Positions 26,068 to 33,645 of a stretch of 46,729 bases of DNA are shown piece after piece. Position numbers and translations under genes: made by a program. Source of the DNA: Myroides indicus (lineage in GTDB: Bacteria > Bacteroidota > Bacteroidia > Flavobacteriales > Flavobacteriaceae); NCBI RefSeq assembly GCF_004364575.1, contig NZ_SOAG01000025.1:1-46729 (forward strand), given 5' to 3'. Numbering within the stretch: the stretch's first letter is position 1; each line of letters begins with the position of its first letter. The notes beneath the pieces are model-generated. The model was not told where the DNA came from, did no database searches, and worked only from the letters and a program-made list of their open reading frames with translations.

Positions 26068-27426
26068 TTACTTTTCTTTTTCCAATCGTTCTTTTTCTAA
26101 TTTCTCGGCCAATCGTCTTTCGATGATAGGAGTAATTAATGTTTTTCGTGGATTTTGCTTTACAAACGGATACAGTTCTAAATCGTGCTTCATATTGTCT
26201 TGCGGATTAGGATATTTGTTAGTTCCTACCAATACTTCTTTTCCGTTGTCAAACAAATCTTGTTCTTTCTGGGCAGCTTCTGCTACTTTTCGTTGAATTG
26301 TTCCTTCTATCAGTGAGGAAATAAGTCCGTCGCCTTTTTCTATTTGTTTAAAAATAGATAAGCTTTGTTCGGCGATTTGCAATGTAATATTTTCGATATA
26401 ATATGCTCCTTCTGTTGGATTGTTTACGGCATTGAAGTAGCTTTCCTGTTTTAAAATTAACAGTTGATTACGCGCAATACGATCGGCAAATTCATTTTCT
26501 TTATGGTATATTTCATCATAAGCAAGGTTGCTCACAAAATCAGCGCCTCCTAAAATAGCACTCATACATTCGGTAGTAGTCCGCAACATATTTACGTTGT
26601 AATCGTATAGAGTTTTGTTCCGTTTTGTAGGGATAGTTATGATTTTAAAATCGATTGCTGAGTTATATTCTTTCGTTATTAAATTTGCAAGCATACGCAT
26701 AGCTCTGAGTTTGGCTATTTCAAAGAAATAGTTTGTTCCGACCGAAGCTTGCAGATAAACCGTTCCGCTTAAATTGGGAAGACGATGCAGGTATTCGTGT
26801 AAATGAGCAATAGTATAAGCTGTTTGCTGGACCATGTTGGCACCTGCATTTTGGAAAACAGTATTGTTGATTTGCAAGGAAACATTACCTGATTGTGAAA
26901 TGGATTGAGCAAGCTGATTAAAATCGTTGTCCAGGTTTTTATACCAGTTGCCTTCAGTTAGTAGATGATAAACAGGATCTAAGAGAATTTTTATATTATA
27001 AGAGTGTTCTGCAGCCCATAATGAGAGGAGGTTGACATAATCCGCATTCAAAAAATTAAAGGTAAAAAAATAAAAACTTTCTTTAGGAAGAGCTTCCAAA
27101 AACTTTAAACAATCTATTTTTGGATTATCAATGGTAAAATAGATTACTTCAGCTCCTTTTTGAAGCGCTTCTTTTGTTTTTTCAATAGCGCGATCTGCCT
27201 TAAAAACATAAATGCGTTGAGTGATTGCAAAAGCAGTGGTTTCTGTATCTATTTTGAGCGGACGATAATCTTCATCGTCGTGATAGAAAGGGCGTACTTT
27301 TATTCCTTCTAAACTTTCCCATACTAAAGTTTCGTTATAATCGATGCCTTTTAGCTCGTATTGGATTTTGTTTTTCCACTCTTTTGAAGATACTTTATTA
27401 AATTCTTCAAACAGTTGATTGCTCAT
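26068..27426 (-). CDS. mutA: Methylmalonyl-CoA mutase, small subunit
   Basis: This 452-residue partner of the catalytic subunit resembles the substrate-binding barrel (WESLEGIKVRPFYHDDE, AGANMVQQTAYTIAHLHEYLH, GTVYLQASVGTNYFFEIAKLRAMRML, NPTEGAYYIENIT) but lacks the B12-binding domain: there is no DxHxxG and the protein ends in a Lys/Glu-rich helix. In the alpha-beta heterodimeric enzyme this subunit is non-catalytic. Its start lies 19 bases after the divIC stop. Gene order udk-divIC-mutA is one I recall from other Flavobacteriaceae. Confidence 0.93.
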   Translation of the reverse strand: MSNQLFEEFNKVSSKEWKNKIQYELKGIDYNETLVWESLEGIKVRPFYHDDEDYRPLKIDTETTAFAITQRIYVFKADRAIEKTKEALQKGAEVIYFTIDNPKIDCLKFLEALPKESFYFFTFNFLNADYVNLLSLWAAEHSYNIKILLDPVYHLLTEGNWYKNLDNDFNQLAQSISQSGNVSLQINNTVFQNAGANMVQQTAYTIAHLHEYLHRLPNLSGTVYLQASVGTNYFFEIAKLRAMRMLANLITKEYNSAIDFKIITIPTKRNKTLYDYNVNMLRTTTECMSAILGGADFVSNLAYDEIYHKENEFADRIARNQLLILKQESYFNAVNNPTEGAYYIENITLQIAEQSLSIFKQIEKGDGLISSLIEGTIQRKVAEAAQKEQDLFDNGKEVLVGTNKYPNPQDNMKHDLELYPFVKQNPRKTLITPIIERRLAEKLEKERLEKEK

Positions 27427-27445
27427 GATCTTTTGGATTGTAAGT

Positions 27446-27760
27446 TTATTTTTGTTCTATGGTATCAAACTCAATAATATATGTATCTTCATTAGTTCGT
27501 TTCATATAATATTTTTCTCTGGCATATTTTTCAGTTGCATCTCCGTTTTTCAGCTCTTTAATGGCTCGTTTATCTTTTGAAATTTCATTTTCAAAATAAG
27601 ATTTATTGTCTTCTAACTTATCGATTTCTTTATTAATAGAACGATGTTCTAGTAAAGAATAACTATCAAAAAAGGCAATCCAAGTTACAAAAAAAACAGT
27701 AACTAAAAAAAACGGGTTTTTTAAGATGCTTAAATATTTAAATTTTTTTGAGAGTTTCAT
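27446..27760 (-). CDS. divIC: Septum formation initiator protein (FtsB/DivIC family)
   Basis: This 104-residue bitopic membrane protein has a basic cytoplasmic N-terminus, a single transmembrane helix (about 17-35, FFLVTVFFVTWIAFFD), a periplasmic coiled coil (about 40-75, heptad-like HRSINKEIDKLEDNKSYFEN) and a short globular end with ATEKYAREKYYMKR, the family hallmark. It works in the divisome with FtsL and FtsQ homologues. It is 7 bases after udk and 19 before mutA, within the same operon. Confidence 0.88.
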   Translation of the reverse strand: MKLSKKFKYLSILKNPFFLVTVFFVTWIAFFDSYSLLEHRSINKEIDKLEDNKSYFENEISKDKRAIKELKNGDATEKYAREKYYMKRTNEDTYIIEFDTIEQK

Positions 27761-27767
27761 ACTATAT

Positions 27768-28376
27768 TTAGCCTATTTTTTCATTAATAACTGTGCGTAC
27801 AATATCAATAGCAACGGTATTATACGTATCATTAGGAATAATGATGTCTGCATATGCTTTAGAGGGTTCTATAAATTGATCATGCATTGGTTTTAGCGTA
27901 TTTTGATAACGATCTAAAACTTCTGTCATATCTCGACCTCTGTCAGAAATATCTCGTTTTAAGCGTCGGATTAACCTTTCATCAGAATCTGCATGCACAA
28001 ATATTTTGATGTCAAACATATCTCTGAGTTCCTGATGACTCAAGATTAAGATTCCCTCTACTATCATTACTTTTCGAGGATGCGTCAATATTGAATCGCT
28101 TGTTCTGTTGTGTTTTACAAAAGAATATACGGGCTGATTGATGCTATTTCCTGTCTTTAGTTCTTTGAGGTGTTGCACTAATAGGCTGAAATCGATTGAT
28201 CTAGGATGGTCAAAGTTAATTAAAGTACGCTCTTCAAAAGTTAAATTATCCGTAGCTTTATAGTATGAATCCTGTGAGATAACACCAACTTCTGCCTCGG
28301 GCAATTCATTTATGATTTGATGTACTACTGTTGTTTTTCCACTTCCTGTACCACCTGCAATTCCTATGACAAGCAT
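27768..28376 (-). CDS. udk: Uridine kinase
   Basis: This 202-residue enzyme phosphorylates uridine and cytidine in pyrimidine salvage. A P-loop GIAGGTGSGKTTVV opens the protein. Then come SQDSYYKATDNLTFEERTLINFDHPRSIDF (nucleoside-binding Asp/His region), VMIVEGILILSHQELRDMFDIKIFVHAD, and RLKRDISDRGRDMTEVLDRY (lid), all typical of Udk. It is the first gene of the udk-divIC-mutA-DUF1801-mutB unit. A TATTTTTG -7 element (minus, 28396-28403) lies 19 bases before the ATG. Confidence 0.96.
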   Translation of the reverse strand: MLVIGIAGGTGSGKTTVVHQIINELPEAEVGVISQDSYYKATDNLTFEERTLINFDHPRSIDFSLLVQHLKELKTGNSINQPVYSFVKHNRTSDSILTHPRKVMIVEGILILSHQELRDMFDIKIFVHADSDERLIRRLKRDISDRGRDMTEVLDRYQNTLKPMHDQFIEPSKAYADIIIPNDTYNTVAIDIVRTVINEKIG

Positions 28377-28494
28377 AATAAAGATATATTTTTAGCAAAA
28401 ATATGAATTAATCTATCAGCTTTATAAAAAGTAAACAAGAACTGTCGTTTAATAATAGTTTTTAATACAAAAGGTACTAATAAATCAAGTAATT

Positions 28495-28526
28495 TATAAT
28501 AAGTCTAAATAAGTTTATTATATTTG
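28495..28526 (+). promoter_or_regulatory. Promoter with overlapping inverted repeat, siderophore-interacting protein gene
   Basis: TATATTTG (28519-28526) is a -7 element 20 bases before the ATG. An inverted repeat TATAATAA/TTATTATA (28495-28502 and 28515-28522, 12 bases between) overlaps it and could bind a regulator. The arms are purely A/T, so a chance repeat is quite possible. Confidence 0.35.
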
Positions 28527-28546
28527 CAATATATGAAATATGTGAT

Positions 28547-29371
28547 ATGGCAAAAAAAAATATAAAAAGAAAGGTATTTAAATTAAAGGAAAGACAGTTT
28601 ATAACTCCTCATTTTATTCGATTGACACTTGGAAACGATGAAGTAAGTGATTTTAAAAATACGACGGTAGGTGTCAATAATAAAATATTTATAGCTCCTG
28701 AAGGGTGTGATAAAGTTTATTTGCCGGAATTTGATTTTGAAAAAGGCACCTGGAAACCGATGGATTTGTCTATTAAACCGACTATACGGACTTATACTCA
28801 TCGTGGAATTAATTTGAAAAAAAATGAATTGTATATTGATTTTGTTGCACATGGCGATGAAGGACCCGCATCTGATTTTGCTTTAAATGCTCCAATAGGA
28901 GCGGAATTGGGTATTGCTATGGGATGTGATTCTACCGAATTATTTCCTCAAGCAGATACCTACCTTTTGGTAGGAGATGCTACAGCTATTCCTGTATTAG
29001 CTTCGATTTTAGAAGCTCTCCCAGCCTCTGTTAAGGGGCATGCTGTAATAGAAGTAGAAACAGAAGAAGATATCCAAAATTTAACTACCTTAGCAGATAT
29101 TGATTTTGTATGGCTAATAAATTCTACCCCGGGCAAAAATTCAGAATTAGCTCAAAAAGTGAAACATATTGTAGAAACAAAGGACAATATGTTAACTAAA
29201 TTTGCGTACATAGCAGCAGAATTTTCGACAGTTAAGGAATTGAGAAGCTATCTCAGAAAAGATAAAAGGTGGGAAAAAGATGAGCTATACGCTTATTCCT
29301 ATTGGAAATATGGCAAGGCAGAGTCAGTTTCTGAGATAGACAGAAGGGCAGAAAAAGATAATGATGTCTAA
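28547..29371 (+). CDS. Siderophore-interacting FAD-binding protein (SIP family)
   Basis: This 274-residue cytoplasmic flavoprotein has the FAD_binding_9/SIP layout: a flavin barrel (about 8-125) with the FAD motif RTYTHRG, and a C-terminal NAD(P)H-binding part with LLVGDATAIPVLASILEAL and the closing region AAEFSTVKELRSYLRK...LYAYSYWKYGKAE. Such proteins reduce ferric siderophores taken up through TonB-dependent receptors and release the iron. It is divergent from udk. The NlpE-like lipoprotein gene follows 53 bases later, possibly as part of the same transcript. Confidence 0.9.
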   Translation: MAKKNIKRKVFKLKERQFITPHFIRLTLGNDEVSDFKNTTVGVNNKIFIAPEGCDKVYLPEFDFEKGTWKPMDLSIKPTIRTYTHRGINLKKNELYIDFVAHGDEGPASDFALNAPIGAELGIAMGCDSTELFPQADTYLLVGDATAIPVLASILEALPASVKGHAVIEVETEEDIQNLTTLADIDFVWLINSTPGKNSELAQKVKHIVETKDNMLTKFAYIAAEFSTVKELRSYLRKDKRWEKDELYAYSYWKYGKAESVSEIDRRAEKDNDV

Positions 29372-29424
29372 AAATATCTTTGGTATAAATTTTGTTATAT
29401 AATTTTTAATAAATAAAAAATGCT

Positions 29425-29865
29425 ATGAAAAAGTTTGTGTTGCCTCTATTATTTATCGGGATTTTGTTTGTAGCTTGTAAAGAAGCTCCAAAAGAAGATA
29501 AGCCAGTTATAGAGGAAAATGTAGAAATTATTGATGACCATACCGCAGAAATGTCATTAGATATAAGCGGAACTTACGAAGGAACTTTGCCTTGTGCAGA
29601 CTGCGAAGGTATACGAAGGACTCTTATCTTGAATGAAGATAAAACTTATAAAGAAATATCCGTTTATAAAGATAAAGATAATACCGAGTTTGTGGAAAAT
29701 GGTACTTGGATGATAAAAGAGAATATAATTACTTTGAAAGATTCAGAATCGGGAGAAATTCAAGGACTTTTTGCCGGAGAAAACTTTATAAAATATCTAG
29801 ATCAAGAAAATAATGAAATAAAGGGAGAACTGGCAGATTATTATATTTTAAAAAAGAAGAATTAA
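29425..29865 (+). CDS. NlpE-like N-terminal domain lipoprotein
   Basis: This 146-residue protein has a lipoprotein signal (about 1-18, lipobox LFVAC). The mature part begins with an acidic linker and holds the NlpE N-terminal barrel signature SGTYEGTLPCADCEGIRRTLILNEDKTY, including the CxxC pair, then ENGTWMIKENIITLKD. NlpE in E. coli is an outer-membrane sensor for surface contact and copper stress. Here the second NlpE domain is missing, as in many Bacteroidota single-domain forms, so signalling cannot be assumed. A clear terminator follows. Confidence 0.85.
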   Translation: MKKFVLPLLFIGILFVACKEAPKEDKPVIEENVEIIDDHTAEMSLDISGTYEGTLPCADCEGIRRTLILNEDKTYKEISVYKDKDNTEFVENGTWMIKENIITLKDSESGEIQGLFAGENFIKYLDQENNEIKGELADYYILKKKN

Positions 29866-29893
29866 TAATTAAAAGTTTTTATGATTATTTATG

Positions 29894-29929
29894 AGCGGAC
29901 TGTAATTTTACATATAGTCCGCTTTTTTA
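29894..29929 (+). terminator. Rho-independent terminator after the NlpE-like gene
   Basis: AGCGGACT (29894-29901) pairs with AGTCCGCT (29916-29923); a small inner TGTA/TACA pairing may lengthen the stem, and a T run follows. It isolates the lysCA leader from upstream transcription. Confidence 0.8.
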
Positions 29930-29940
29930 GTAAAAAAATC

Positions 29941-29970
29941 TTTGTTTTTTGACAAGAGTTGCTATATTTG
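29941..29970 (+). promoter_or_regulatory. Promoter of the lysC-lysA leader
   Basis: TTTG (29941-29944), an 18-base spacer, then TATATTTG (29963-29970) give both Bacteroidota promoter elements. Transcription should begin a few bases after 29970, about 20 bases before the leader-peptide GTG. Confidence 0.65.
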
Positions 29971-29990
29971 TGACTTCAAAATAAAAAATA

Positions 29991-30047
29991 GTGATCATAT
30001 CTAATCTAAAGAAGGAAAAGAAGAATAACTTGCGTTGGACATCGTGA
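29991..30047 (+). CDS. Putative lysine-sensing leader peptide of lysCA
   Basis: A GTG-started open frame encodes MIISNLKKEKKNNLRWTS and stop. Four of its 18 codons are Lys (AAG AAG GAA AAG AAG, 30009-30023), just before a terminator that precedes aspartate kinase and diaminopimelate decarboxylase, the enzymes of the lysine pathway. GTG is the first possible start after an in-frame TAA at 29982-29984, and an A-rich tract precedes it, as is usual in this phylum. Its stop codon lies inside TCGTGA (30042-30047), which is complementary to TCACGA (30097-30102) in the loop and 3' stem of the terminator. That is the layout expected for ribosome-mediated attenuation. Translation of the peptide itself is inferred. 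Confidence 0.65.
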   Translation: MIISNLKKEKKNNLRWTS

Positions 30048-30086
30048 GAGGCTTTCTTATTAGGTATAAACTAAAAATATAAAAAG

Positions 30087-30117
30087 GAGCTTGTCATCAC
30101 GACAAGCTCTTTTTTTT
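30087..30117 (+). terminator. Attenuator terminator in the lysCA leader
   Basis: A perfect 9-bp stem GAGCTTGTC/GACAAGCTC (30087-30095 with 30101-30109, loop ATCAC) is followed by eight T residues (30110-30117), 32 bases before the lysC ATG and after the promoter. It should end transcription unless an upstream segment pairs with its loop and 3' arm. Confidence 0.8.
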
Positions 30118-30149
30118 GATGATAATCATATTAAAAATTAATTGTATTT

Positions 30150-31469
30150 ATGAAAGTTTTAAAGTTTGGGGGTACCTCGGTGGGAAGTCCGGAAAGAATG
30201 GAGCAATTGTTGCCGATTATTAAATCGCAAGTTTCGGACAAGCACTTAGTAGTATTATCTGCAGTTTCTGGAACTACAAATGATCTGGTTTCTATATCAG
30301 CACTCTATGAACAAGGATTTAAGGGAGAAGCTGAAAAAAAGATAGAGGTTCTTTATAATGAGTATAATATTTTTATAAAAAAACTATTTAAAACTGAAGA
30401 GGGGATAAGTTGGGGAAAACAAGTGATTGATCATCATTTTGAATTGCTTCTCAGTTTAGGAAATGATTTGTTTACCTCTGTAGAGGAACGAACCGTATTG
30501 GCACAAGGAGAATTACTATCTACAACGTTATTCTATTTTTATTTGAAAGAAAAAGGAGTATCAGCTGTGCTTTTACCGGCATTGGATTTTATGCGGATGG
30601 ATGAAGAAAACGAACCCAATATTGTCTTTATAAAAGAAAATATTGAAAAAAAAATAGCAGAATATCCGGAGGAAACTTTATTTATAACACAAGGGTATAT
30701 TTGTAGAAATGCCTTTGGAGAAATAGATAATTTAAGACGCGGAGGATCGGATTATACTGCTTCTTTATTAGGTGCAGTATTGAAAGCAGAAGAAGTTCAG
30801 ATTTGGACAGATATTGATGGTTTTCACAATAATGATCCCCGTTGTGTGAAAAATACAAAACCAATTGCTCAGTTAAGTTTTGATGAGGCAGCAGAGTTGG
30901 CGTATTTTGGGGCTAAAATACTTCACCCCCAAAGTGTTTTTCCGGCAAAGAAATTTAATGTTCCTGTGAGATTGCTGGACACTATGGAGTTAGAAGCCCC
31001 GGGTACTTTAATTTCAGAAAAAGTAAATAATAGAGATCAAATTGTAGCAATTGCAGCAAAAGACGGTATTACAGCTATCAGAATTAATTCTTCAAGAATG
31101 TTACTGGCATATGGATTTCTCAGAAGAGTTTTTGAAGTTTTTGAACGCTATAAAACACCGATAGATATGATTACTACTTCCGAAGTAGCCGTATCATTAA
31201 CTATTGATCAAACTGATCATTTATCTCAGATTATTCAGGAATTAGAATATTTCGGGACAGTTGAAGTTGATGAAGAACAGTCAATAGTTTGTATTGTAGG
31301 GGACTTCAGAAGTAATAAAAATGGTCATGCCACGATTGTGTCAGAAGCGGTTAAACACATTCCTGTACGGATGATCTCTTATGGAGGGAGCGAACACAAT
31401 ATATCATTATTAGTCCCCACTTCTTATAAAATAGAAGCTCTGAGATCTTTACACAACAGATTATTTTAA
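30150..31469 (+). CDS. lysC: Aspartate kinase, monofunctional
   Basis: This 439-residue enzyme phosphorylates L-aspartate at the head of the Lys/Met/Thr/diaminopimelate pathway. The kinase domain (about 1-275) shows KFGGTSVGSPERM, VVLSAVSGTTNDL, FITQGYICRNAFGEIDNLRRGGSDYTASLLGA, WTDIDGFHNNDPR and AAELAYFGAKILHPQSV. Two ACT domains follow (about 300-439; ITTSEVAVSLTID is the typical effector strand), so feedback inhibition, probably by lysine, is expected. It is not fused to homoserine dehydrogenase. lysA follows after 9 bases. Expression is likely governed by the attenuator upstream. Confidence 0.96.
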   Translation: MKVLKFGGTSVGSPERMEQLLPIIKSQVSDKHLVVLSAVSGTTNDLVSISALYEQGFKGEAEKKIEVLYNEYNIFIKKLFKTEEGISWGKQVIDHHFELLLSLGNDLFTSVEERTVLAQGELLSTTLFYFYLKEKGVSAVLLPALDFMRMDEENEPNIVFIKENIEKKIAEYPEETLFITQGYICRNAFGEIDNLRRGGSDYTASLLGAVLKAEEVQIWTDIDGFHNNDPRCVKNTKPIAQLSFDEAAELAYFGAKILHPQSVFPAKKFNVPVRLLDTMELEAPGTLISEKVNNRDQIVAIAAKDGITAIRINSSRMLLAYGFLRRVFEVFERYKTPIDMITTSEVAVSLTIDQTDHLSQIIQELEYFGTVEVDEEQSIVCIVGDFRSNKNGHATIVSEAVKHIPVRMISYGGSEHNISLLVPTSYKIEALRSLHNRLF

Positions 31470-31478
31470 TTAGTTACA

Positions 31479-32633
31479 ATGGAGAAAGAAATAATTAAGC
31501 AATTACAAAATAAAGAGACGCCTTTATATTATTACGATCTTCCTTTGTTGAGGAAAACGTTAAACACTGCGAAAGCAGAAGCAGATAAATACAGATATAA
31601 AGTTCACTATGCAATTAAGGCAAATAACAATCCTGAAATCTTACGAGAAATTAGCAAACTAGGGTTTGGGGCGGATTGTGTCAGTGGATATGAGATTGAA
31701 GTGGCAATTCAAAATGGATTTAATAAAAATGAAATTGTTTTTGCCGGTGTAGGCAAAACGGACAAGGAAATAATAACGGCTTTAAATTGTGAAATAATGA
31801 CTTTTAATGTAGAGTCTGTTCAGGAGCTTGAAGTTATTGTGCAATTGTCTGAAAAAATGAAAAAGAATGCTCAAATAGCCCTTAGGATTAATCCGAATGT
31901 AGATGCAAAAACCCACCAGTACATAACTACAGGGTTAGATGAAAATAAATTCGGTATCATGACGCATGAATTAGATACTTGTTTACAGATCGTTGAAACA
32001 AGCCGTTTTGTACAGTTAGTCGGTTTGCATTTTCATGTAGGGTCTCAAATTACGGACTTAAATGTTTTTAAGCGCTTATGTGTTAAAGTAAATGAATGGA
32101 ATATGTGGTTTTATGAGCGAGGATACGATATTCCTGTTTTGAATTTAGGCGGAGGATTAGGTATCAACTACAGTGAACCTGACAAAGAGTCTGTAGTTAA
32201 TTTTGCTGGCTTTTTTCAACTTTTTGACGAATTTTTAGAAGCGAGAAAGAATCAGGAAATCCATTTTGAATTAGGTAGAGCACTTGTAGCAAACTGCGGA
32301 AGTTTAATAAGCAGGGTTTTATATATAAAAAATGGGTTAAAGAAAAACTTTGCTATTTTAGACGCTGGTATGACAGAACTATTGCGCCCGGCTTTGTATC
32401 AGGCATATCATAAGATTGAGAAAGTAGAAGAAAACTCAGAGAATTTAGCTCCAGAAAAGTATGATATAGTTGGTCCAATATGTGAGAGTAGCGACTGTTT
32501 TGGTAAAGATGTTGTTTTGCAAAAGCTAAAAAGAGGAGATCTAATAGCTATTCGTTCTGCAGGGGCTTACGGAGAGGTTATGTCAATGCGATACAATCTT
32601 CGACAAGAATTTGATTATTTTTTTAAAGAATAA
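31479..32633 (+). CDS. lysA: Diaminopimelate decarboxylase
   Basis: This 384-residue PLP enzyme decarboxylates meso-diaminopimelate to L-lysine, the last step of the pathway. It is a fold-III alanine-racemase-like protein. The PLP lysine sits in KVHYAIKANNN (about residue 48), then ISKLGFGADCVSGYE, GLHFHVGSQI, LNLGGGLGINY, FELGRALVANCG, and the active-site GPICESSDCFGKD with the catalytic Cys, near residue 335. It is slightly shorter than the E. coli enzyme. It sits in an operon with lysC, so first and last enzymes of the branch share the attenuated promoter. Confidence 0.95.
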   Translation: MEKEIIKQLQNKETPLYYYDLPLLRKTLNTAKAEADKYRYKVHYAIKANNNPEILREISKLGFGADCVSGYEIEVAIQNGFNKNEIVFAGVGKTDKEIITALNCEIMTFNVESVQELEVIVQLSEKMKKNAQIALRINPNVDAKTHQYITTGLDENKFGIMTHELDTCLQIVETSRFVQLVGLHFHVGSQITDLNVFKRLCVKVNEWNMWFYERGYDIPVLNLGGGLGINYSEPDKESVVNFAGFFQLFDEFLEARKNQEIHFELGRALVANCGSLISRVLYIKNGLKKNFAILDAGMTELLRPALYQAYHKIEKVEENSENLAPEKYDIVGPICESSDCFGKDVVLQKLKRGDLIAIRSAGAYGEVMSMRYNLRQEFDYFFKE

Positions 32634-32706
32634 TAGCACTCCTTTTAAAATAGTTCTTTAAATTTGATTTTAGTCTGGAAAAATAAATATAAAAAATAAG
32701 ACAGAA

Positions 32707-32934
32707 ATGAAATTAGGAGACATAGACGTAGTCGGAGAAATTATTGATTTGAACTTTCAATTGCTTAGAACGCAAATTTTGTTAGAGGAAGTATTAAAAC
32801 ACAATGCAGAAATAATGAAATTACCTTCGCCGGAAGCCATGAACGAAATAAATGAATTTGCATTAAAATCAATTCAAAAAAAATTTCCAAATATGAATAT
32901 CGGCAAAAAAGACGAAACTGCCAAAGCAGAATAA
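32707..32934 (+). CDS. Small uncharacterised protein
   Basis: This 75-residue, mostly helical soluble protein (MKLGDIDVVGEIIDLNFQLL, RTQILLEEVLKHNAE, then a Pro-containing turn LPSPEAM and a second helix) has no signal peptide. I do not recognise a family. The helix pattern with Leu/Ile every three to four residues suggests a small helical hairpin or coiled-coil dimer. It lies 73 bases after lysA on the same strand and ends at a strong bidirectional terminator, so it may be the last gene of the lysCA transcript. No function is proposed. Confidence 0.65.
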   Translation: MKLGDIDVVGEIIDLNFQLLRTQILLEEVLKHNAEIMKLPSPEAMNEINEFALKSIQKKFPNMNIGKKDETAKAE

Positions 32935-32940
32935 AGAAAA

Positions 32941-32974
32941 GAAACGCCAAGTATTTTTAGTTACTTGGCGTTTC
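32941..32974. terminator. Bidirectional hairpin terminator
   Basis: A perfect 13-bp stem (32941-32953 with 32962-32974) with an 8-base loop has A-rich sequence before and T-rich sequence after. It ends the lysCA/small-protein transcript and, on the other strand, the lipoprotein gene at 32994-33488. Confidence 0.85.
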
Positions 32975-32993
32975 TTTTGTAAAAATAAAATTA

Positions 32994-33488
32994 TTACATA
33001 CAAAAGGCGGAACTCCAGTTTTCATGTCCTCTTTCTTTCCAGCATTTATAGCTTTCCTTAATTTGTTTTACAACAAATCGTCCGTCTTTTCTGATTAAAG
33101 TCATAATAACCTTCCTTGCTTTGATAGAATCGTCATTAATTCCGTCCTCCAAAAGAGAAATTATAACAGAATTAGAGTCGCTCGTGTTAATCTGTTTAAT
33201 AACATAAGAATATTCACCTTCAGCCGTTTTGTCTTCCGGAGAATATTCTCTCATAATATCTTCTTCGGAGTTGATTTTTTTTGAAGTGATTAATAGGTTT
33301 AATTCTTCCACTGTTTTACTATCAATTAAACGAAATTCTTCAACATTTTCTGTTGGTTTAGGTACGGTTTTAGTAGTTTCTGAATTATCGTCAGAAGTTT
33401 TGTTATTTGTTTTGTTTTTATCATTACAGCTAACAATCCCTAACACCAGAAACAAACTACTAAAAAATAATAGAGGTAATCTTTTCAT
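32994..33488 (-). CDS. Uncharacterised lipoprotein
   Basis: This 164-residue protein has a lipoprotein signal (about 1-21; lipobox GIVSC), then a charged, Asn/Thr/Lys-rich linker (about 22-50) typical of surface lipoproteins in this phylum, and a small alpha/beta domain (about 55-164). The end carries two Cys (SYKCWKERGHENWSSAFCM) that could form a disulfide. No family is recognised. It is a single gene between a terminator and the porin gene. Confidence 0.8.
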   Translation of the reverse strand: MKRLPLLFFSSLFLVLGIVSCNDKNKTNNKTSDDNSETTKTVPKPTENVEEFRLIDSKTVEELNLLITSKKINSEEDIMREYSPEDKTAEGEYSYVIKQINTSDSNSVIISLLEDGINDDSIKARKVIMTLIRKDGRFVVKQIKESYKCWKERGHENWSSAFCM

Positions 33489-33645
33489 ATTTAATTGTTT
33501 AATTATTGGTTAATATAACAAAGTTATAAAATATATATAATATAACTAACACAATAATAAAGTTTTATATGTAAAAAGTGAGCTAATATGCTTTATGAAC
33601 AATTTATTTTTTTAAGATATTCATCTTTAATACAGCAAAAACGTT

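Noticed and set aside
29971..30149. Lysine riboswitch (L-box) in the lysC leader.
   Set aside because: The leader is too short for the L-box five-helix junction and none of its conserved loops was seen; the Lys-codon leader frame explains the terminator better.
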